From Przewalskia tangutica (lineage: Eukaryota > Streptophyta > Magnoliopsida > Solanales > Solanaceae), in contig CM056728.1 in the NCBI GenBank assembly GCA_029844215.1, positions 55,033,789 through 55,097,788 on the forward strand: a DNA stretch of 64,000 nt, given 5' to 3'. This document shows, one piece after another, positions 57,753 through 64,000 of this stretch. The notes beneath the pieces are model-generated. The model made no database searches and was not told where the DNA came from. It saw only the letters and a list, made by a program, of their open reading frames with translations. The translations under genes were made by a program, and so were the position numbers. How positions within the stretch are numbered: the stretch's first letter is position 1; each line of letters opens with the position of its first letter.

Positions 57753-59025
57753 TCTATTAACGTCTTACTTCAAACGTAGAATATTATAAGTGCAAAGTCA
57801 CTAAATTCTACGGAAAATCGGACATCACCTCCTTTGTTTCTACATACTTTGCCACCTTTTTCAAGGCCGAATTCAATAACCAAACACGCCACATTTAAGG
57901 CCCAATAATGTAATTAACAATAGGGGATTACACGCCTACTAGACGTGTAAAATTCCGCCCACAATTGATATCAAACTAATACAACTACAAGTGTAAATCC
58001 GGCAACTTGAGATACAAAAACACCAATTCTTATCCAATTTCCTTTTCAATCCAAATTGTTAGCATAACATGATATCAAGTCGCAATCGATATAACTACTA
58101 TAATCTTTAAGTAAGTAACATGCGACGATTCTAATTAACGACCAAATTGTAATCCAACTTCAAATGGCTTATATGACATTTCGGATTTTAGGCTACAACA
58201 ATCCATAACACTTATAAATCTTCAACACATATACTTCATGCTAGCAAACATGTAAGGCTAACAACAATATATAATCTTGTAACACTTTAAGAGACAAGAT
58301 TATTACCTCAACGAGTCTTAGTCCAACTTCAAATCCGAAGTCTCTCCCTAGCAACTTAGAGCCTCTTCTTGACACTTCAATCCGCCACTTGAGACCCTTA
58401 GAATATTACAAACAACTTTCTTTTAATCTTCCAAACAAAACCTAGAAAAGCAACTAGGTTTTCACCTTGCGACTAATACGAAAACGCTATTTTTCCGGGA
58501 TCTTTCTATTGAGATACCCTTACAATACCCTCATGAAACTTGGTTTAAAGTGTGGAGCTTAAAAGACAACAAACAAACAAAAAAATCTTTTTCTTGAAGG
58601 TGAACCCGAGAGCAACTTGTGATGTTCATCCAATTTTCTTGAAAATTTGGCTAAGTGTAGAAGTGTCTTGCTACTAGTACTAATATATAGTAACATGGAG
58701 GGTCAAGATGTGCACAAATGTGTGGCTTGGATGAAGTTCTTTTAAATATCAAGACTTGTGGTCCCATTGACTAAGTCAAACATATCAAGCTCTACTACTA
58801 GCAAGACTTTGTCATCTTAATAATGGTCAAATGACCCTTTTGGCCATGCTTATTTTCGTCCAAGACAACATAAGGGGGGGTGACACGTGTCGCACTCCCA
58901 TTAAATCATGATATTCGTTTTCGACAATTTCATAATTCCGATAAATTTTACAAGTCTCTAATCTTAACATTTCTGAGTTCTTACGTACGTTCTTAATACA
59001 TGTCCTGTAAATACGGGGTGTAACA
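57753..59025 (-). mobile_element. E: 3' LTR, third segment (LTR 5' end)
   Basis: Starts with the TSD tctat and runs to ggggtgtaaca at 59025. Homologous to the first 1.2 kb of the D LTRs (for example ataatcttgtaacac at 58271). TATA box near 58682-58690 (minus orientation). Confidence 0.87.
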
Positions 59026-59101
59026 TTCTTCCCCTCTTAGAAACATTCGTCCCCGAATGTTCTTTCGGAGTCAAACTTATAATTAGCGACATAGTTTCCT
59101 T
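59026..59101 (-). other. E: PPT and PPT-adjacent inverted repeat
   Basis: ttcttcccctcttag (59026-59040) is the PPT complement. AACATTCG-tccc-CGAATGTT lies at 59042-59061. Confidence 0.85.
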
Positions 59102-59604
59102 TTACAACCCCGACATACCAATAATGCCACACATGGCCACATAATAGCATTTAAGCAAAAATACTTCAATTAAAACTTGACAAGTAAGGGAAAATGAATT
59201 ACCTGAAGGTGTAGGGAATAAGTGAGGATACTTCCTCAATATGTCCTCCTCCGCTTCCCAAGTCATCTCCTCCCGGTTATCATTCCTCCACAAGACTTTG
59301 ACGGAAGCCACATCCTTGGTCGCGATCGCCGACTGGCGATCGAGTATCGCTATGGGACTCTCCTCATACGATAACCCCTCTGTCACCTGGACCTCACTAG
59401 CAGGGAAAACACTCGCTGGATCTCTGATACACTTCCGCAACATAGAAACATGGAAGAACGGATGTACCGCCTCTAACTCTGATGGCAGATCCAACTCATA
59501 GGCAACCTTGCCTACTCAACGGACGATCTGGTAGGGCCCAATGTACCTTGGGCTAAGGTTCCCCTTCTTTCCGAATCTCATCACACCCTTCATGGGTGAT
59601 ACCT
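59102..59604 (-). pseudogene. E: integrase C-terminal and chromodomain-like end
   Basis: Minus-strand frame 59494-59102 reads LPSELEAVHPFFHVSMLRKC, then VKVLWRNDNREEMTWEAEED and KYPHLF, the C-terminal block of Del/Tekay polyproteins with a chromodomain-like W-x-x-E pattern. It joins by a shift near 59510-59600 to the segment above. The stop at 59102 is close to the PPT, as normal for this family. Confidence 0.82.
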
Positions 59605-60725
59605 TCAAGAAGACCAATCGTCTACCTGAAACTCCAAATGCCGACGCCGATTATCCGCATATGACTTCTGCCGACTCTGAGCTGCTAACAGTCTCTCCTG
59701 GATAAGCTTCACCTTATCCACAGCCTGCTGAACCAAGTCTGGGCCAACTAACTGCACCTCGCCCACGTCGAACCAACCAATCGGCGACCTGCATTTCCGC
59801 CCATACAATGCCTCGTATGGCGCTATCTATATACTGGAATGGTAGCTGTTGTTATAAGAAAACTCCACAAGAGGCAAATGATCCTCCCAGCTACCCCTGA
59901 AATCAATCACGCAGGCTCGCAGCATATCCTCAAGTTTCTGGATAGTACGCTCTGCCTGCCCGTCAGTCTGAGGATGAAACGCTGTACTGAGACTCACCTG
60001 TGTCCCTAATCCTTTCTGGAAAGACCTCCAGAAGTTAGCCATAAACTGGGCTCCTCTATCTGATATAATCGACACAGGGAATCCATGCAGTCTCACAATC
60101 TCTCTGATGTACAATCTGGCGTAGTCCTCAGCCGAAAACGTCGTCCTGACTAGAAGGAAATGGGCTGATTTCGTCAGCCTGTCAACAATAACCCAAATGG
60201 AGTCGTACTTCCTCTGAGTACGAGGTAACCCTGTAACAAAGTCCATGTTGATCACCTCCCACTTCCATGTCGGAATCTCAATAGCCTGTAATAGCCCACT
60301 AGGCCTCTGGTGCTCGACCTTGACCTGCTGGCAATTAGGACACCGCAACAAAACGCTACATCCCTCTTCAGGCCATCCCACCAATACATACATCTGAGGT
60401 CATGGTACATCTTGGTCGACCCCGGATGAATAGAATAACGAGCACTGTGTGTCTCCCCCAGAATCTGCTGACGAAGTCCTGTCACATCGGGAACACACAA
60501 CCGGCCCTCAAATCTTAGCACCCCATCAGACGCTACCTCGAATAGACTCTTCTCCTCCCGAAGAGATGCATCTCGATATCGTACCAATATTGGGTCCTCA
60601 TACTGTCGCCTCTTCACCACATCAACGATGGAAGACTCGGCAACCTCACGAACCCGTACTCCACTATCATCGGTATCGATCAATCGAACCCCAAGGCTCG
60701 CTAGCTGATGGATCTGATGGACCAT
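59605..60725 (-). pseudogene. E: integrase (zinc-binding and catalytic domains), three frames
   Basis: The zinc-binding N-terminus (60725-60252) has the His pair in HSARYSIHPG and the Cys pair in CPNCQQVK. The core (60393-59827) keeps all catalytic residues: D in NMDFVTGLP, D in ISDRGAQF, E in DGQAERTIQ (D,D-35-E type), then WEDHLPLVEFSYNNSYHSSI. 59808-59605 continues with MYGRKCRSPIGWFDVGE. There are frame shifts near 60350 and 59820. The enzyme would insert element DNA. This is the best-preserved integrase in the window. Confidence 0.9.
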
Positions 60726-60728
60726 GTC

Positions 60729-61210
60729 CTATCTCTCTGGTTGTACCTCTGACAGGCTCCCTATCGATCTACGACTCAAGGCATCTGCAACCACGTTGGC
60801 TTTCCCCGGATGGTATAGAATATCAACATCATAATCTTTCAACAACTCTAACCACCATCTCTGTCGCAAGTTCAGCTCCCTCTGCCTGAAGATATACTGG
60901 AGGCTCTTGTGGTCTGTATAAATATCCACATGAACCCCATACAAATAATGTCTCCAAATCTTCAAGGCATGAATAACTGCGGCCAACTCTAAGTCATGGG
61001 TAGGGTAATTCCTCTCATGCTTCCGTAACTGCCGGGAAGCATAGGCTATAACCTTGTCGTGCTGCATCAAAACACACCCTAGCCCGATACCCGAGGCATC
61101 ACAATAAATCACGTACCCATCTAACCCCTCAGGAAGAGTAAGAACTGGAGCCGTAGTCAACCTTTCCTTCAGTAACTGGAAGCCCTTCTCGCAAGCCTCT
61201 GTCCACTGAA
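60729..61210 (-). pseudogene. E: RNase H and end of RT connection, cut by LTR F
   Basis: Frame 61160-60729 is an intact RNase H: YCDASGIGLG, DLELAAVIHALK, YTDHKSLQYIF, and the final DILYHPGKANVVADALSRR. 61161-61210 encodes the connection (FQLLKERL-like) and is broken at 61210 by F. The rest of the RT, protease, gag and 5' LTR of E should lie beyond the window. Confidence 0.88.
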
Positions 61211-61494
61211 TGTTACACCCCGTAGTTCAGGTCATGCGTATGAGAGTGTACGAAAGGGAGTACGACTTAAATTTTTCGAAAGATAGGTTGACGGATTGTT
61301 TCGGACGGGTTTTAGTCAACTTTGAGGTGGGTTATGACCTGGTACATTGAGAGTTCCTAAGTGTTTCAAAGGCCTAGGGCGTAGTTCGTTGAGTCTAGTT
61401 TCCAACGCAACCAACCGTTCGTCGATAGGACGTCGGAGTAGAAAGTTATGGGAGTTACAAGTTCAGTGTGCATTCGGACATAAATGTGTTTCGG

Positions 61495-61690
61495 ACAAAG
61501 GCGAGCGGCGCGGATGCGAGCGCGCGGATGCGAGCGCCGGATCTGAGGCGCGGATACGGCGATGAAGTTTGAGCCGCGGCGCGGATGCGAGGCGCGTGGA
61601 TATTCCAGGCGGAAGTTTGAGCCGCGGCGGAAAAATGCGAGCGCGAAGTTTCAGCCGTGGCTTTTGGCCGCGGCGGGATTTCTGGCGGAA
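61495..61690. other. GC-rich block in LTR F
   Basis: Repeats of gcgcggatgcgag and gaagtttgagccgcggcg, 80-280 bp upstream of the TATA-like word. Confidence 0.75.
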
Positions 61691-63261
61691 AAACTTAGGA
61701 AAATCAGATTTCTTCTTTTAAAAAGGCCATGGGAGGGTGACAAGTGTCCCCCCCATCTAATTTCTTGCATGCCTTATATTGACCAAGTCTTGAAGACTTG
61801 GTCATCTTTCAAATCCCTCTCTCTCTCTAAGCTTAAGCTCCCACTTCTCTCTAAAATTCCAAGAGGAATTCAAGCCTAAGGAAAAATCTGAAAAGTTAAG
61901 GACAAGAAGGAAGCTTGTGGCTAGCTTGTAGGAGTAGTTGTGGTGGTGTTCTTGGAAAGGAGGCTAGCAAAGTTGTTGGAATAAGTTTGGCTAAAGCTTT
62001 AAGGTAACATTTCTTCTCTTGTGGTTAGTTATTAATGTTGCATGTGAAGAAGAAGGGATGTGTAGTAGTAAATAATGCACTTAGAGTCCTTGCATGTAAG
62101 AAATGTGGTTTGGATATGAAAGAATTGGTTAAGAAGATATTATGAGCATGTTGTAGCCTAAAAACTACCTTAGAATTGTTAAGTGAATTGTTGTACCTTA
62201 TGGGGCAGAATTTTACACACCCAAGTTTAGGTGTGTAATCCCCTTTGAAATGTTTGGATTGTTGAGCCTTAAATGTGGCGTTTGGATGTTGATTTCGGCC
62301 TTGAGAAAGGTGGCAAAGTATGTAGAAACAAAGGAAATGCTGCCCAATTTTCCATAGAATTTAGTGGCTTTGAACTTAGATTATTTCTACATTGAAATTA
62401 GAGGTTAATACACGTATCATGATTATTATAGGTTGATATATTACTTGCGGTAGTTTGAGCTTATCAAGTGGATTGACCAAAGAGGTATGTGGAAACTTTC
62501 TTATCTCTTGAGCATGAGTAGTTTTAACTATATAGTACGGTAGACGTACGTGTTTTAAATGAAGTAAATCCTTTTGTTATATTTGACTTGTTTTAAGAAA
62601 ATGTCTAAGTTGGTTGGGTTAAGAAGTTAACCCGCTTGTTCTTGAGGAGTGGTTTATCCTAAATAAGGTAGACAAGATTTCTTGACATAAAGAAGTATAG
62701 AGTACTTGGCGTGAAAGTATTGAGTATTGAATTTTTCTAAGAGATAAGAGGCTTGAAGTATTTTGAAAATTGTGTAAAATTGTTTGAAGTATAAGTCTCT
62801 TGGTTAGTAAAAGAACGAAACGGTTTATAAGGGGTTATAACGACTTTATGGGAAGTTAGTTATAACGGCCTTATGAAAGGATAAGAATGTCTTAATTTCT
62901 AAAGCATAAAGATAGTATAACGGCTTTATGGGAAGTTAGTTATATTAGCTTTATGAAAGGTTAACAAGAAGAGATTTACTCTAAGTAAGATAAGTAAGGA
63001 CAAATGACTTGAGTTATGGAAGGCAAATTGATTTTAAGGCATCAATTGCCCAAAGGTTTTATGTATGAAAAAGAGTCACTTTTAAAAGAGTTGAAGTATG
63101 TAGTACTTGGGTTAAATTCCCTGTTTTCTTTTTTAAAAAGATATGATTAAGTGCCTTAAGTAAACTAAAATGAGAGGGTATATGAACAAGACTAATAAGA
63201 AGTTATAAGTTTTCTTAACTTATTTATGATTATGATATGATGACAGTTTGAGTTAGGGTAA

Positions 63262-63632
63262 GAGTATATCTGAGGGGCAAGCCCCAAGATCGTTATACCA
63301 CCTTCTCCAGGGTAAGAGTATGAATGAGGGGCAAGCCCCAAGATCGTCATACCACCTTCTCCAGTGTAAGAGTATATCTGAGGGGCAAGCCCCAAGATCG
63401 TTATACCACCTGCTCCAGTGTAAGAGTATATCTGAGGGGCAAGCCCCAAGATCGTTATACCATCTGCTCGGTGTAGAGTATATCCGAAGTCTGACCCAAG
63501 ATCGTTATACCATCTGCTCCAGTGTAAGAGTATATCTGAGTGGTAAATCCCCAAGATCGTTATACCATCTGCTCCAGGGTAAGAGTATATCTGAGGGGTA
63601 AATCCCCAAGATCGTTATACCACTTGTTAGTG
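63262..63632 (+). repeat. 54-bp tandem array in LTR F, about seven copies
   Basis: Unit gtaagagtatatctgaggg + gcaagccccaagatcg + ttataccacctgctccag. Spacing of the gcccca word is 54 bases for the first four copies; later copies are diverged. Because 54 is a multiple of three, frames stay open on both strands and encode an 18-residue repeat, which is not evidence of a protein. Confidence 0.9.
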
Positions 63633-64000
63633 GATTTGCTACCCACGATGCGAGTACCTCATGCGAGTCCTTATGGGCTTATACGGGTGAAATAGTCCCG
63701 TGCGGTAGTCTGACTATCACGAGGAATACCTCATGCGAGTCCACGGGACCCATGCGGGTGAAATAGTCCCAGGGGTAGGATTGCTTATTGATACTACGGG
63801 CGAGGGACCCTGTTTTGATCACGAGCCTCCTATTTTTATGCGATTATTATATATATGCTTGTTACTCTCATTGTTAGTAAGGCCTGATAAAAGGTAATTT
63901 GATTTCATCCACAGCTGACTTATTTTGGACTTATGATTTCATTCTGATATTTTGATTTCACATACTTGGTACTGTTGTCTTGACCTCCGAGGGCTGCGTT

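Larger units (their letters stand above)
61211..64000 (+). mobile_element. LTR F, running out of the window
   Basis: Starts TGTTACACCCCGTAG at 61211 inside the E RT-RNase H connection; the left TSD would be ctgaa (61206-61210). It is the same family as the G LTR (compare 7760-7800 reversed). Contains a GC-rich block (61495-61690), a TATA-like ttatatt (61773-61779), GTACGgtagaCGTAC (62536-62550), gttataac motifs (62820-62960), a 54-bp tandem array (63262-63632), 18-20 bp units (63660-63780) and the start of the 3' module. Whether it is solo or part of an element cannot be seen. Confidence 0.87.

Noticed and set aside
63192..63601. Repeat proteins of 93-120 codons on both strands
   Set aside because: A 54-bp unit keeps three-frame openness by arithmetic; it is part of LTR F and no start or domain supports it.
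63262..63632. CRISPR-like array
   Set aside because: The units are contiguous direct repeats without unique spacers, and the DNA is plant nuclear.

Overview
This window is nuclear DNA of a flowering plant, most likely a eudicot. The families resemble those of asterids or Solanaceae, but that is a weak inference. It is intergenic heterochromatin built almost entirely from nested LTR retrotransposons. I found no host gene, no RNA gene and no bacterial-type feature. Labels A to K below are mine. Boundaries come from TG...CA ends, 5-bp target-site duplications (TSDs), primer-binding sites (PBS) and polypurine tracts (PPT).

Layout. 1-1431 is the 3' part of a plus-strand LTR sitting in the integrase region of element G. 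G (minus strand, Ty3/gypsy Del/Tekay-like) runs from off-window to its 5' LTR at 5053-7801 and carries broken gag, protease, RT, RNase H and integrase. G interrupts LTR I (7802-10047). I and a minus-strand LTR H (10123-10756) both lie in an older LTR J, of which 10048-10122 is visible. H is interrupted by element E (minus strand, 10757 to beyond 64000). The 3' LTR of E is split into 10757-12120, 21453-21799 and 57753-59025. Its integrase/RNase H lie at 59102-61160 and are cut at 61211 by LTR F (61211 to window end). Inside the E LTR sit D (12121-21452, TSD ttaac, gag only, itself interrupted by solo LTR K at 14000-17588) and a minus-strand Athila-like element (21800-57752, TSD tctat). The Athila-like element carries gag, protease and a late ORF but shows no RT or integrase. 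It is interrupted by A (23917-31882, TSD gaaat, minus, gag remnant only) and B (35092-54428, TSD ctctg, plus, gag only). The 5' LTR of B is interrupted by C (38383-48595, plus), a degenerate gag-pol element. The deepest chain is J > H > E > Athila-like > B > C, six levels.

How the parts relate. Three elements (A, B, D) keep a Tekay-like gag, a tRNA-Met PBS, a PPT and very large LTRs but have no pol, the architecture called TR-GAG. They share with the pol-bearing C, E and G a 3'-terminal LTR module containing several hairpins, two of which show compensatory base changes between LTRs in this window. They also share an inverted repeat just before the PPT. These shared parts are the best candidates for the signals by which pol-less elements could be mobilised by pol-bearing relatives. 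The Athila-like LTRs lack them.

Caution. Large patches (most of 40500-49300, parts of 1-4900, 17200-17600, 24600-25080, 27600-28760) are strikingly poor in CAG/CTG relative to homologous copies elsewhere in the window, even inside the PBS. This looks like an assembly or base-calling artefact at CHG sites, so some frameshifts and LTR differences may not be real.
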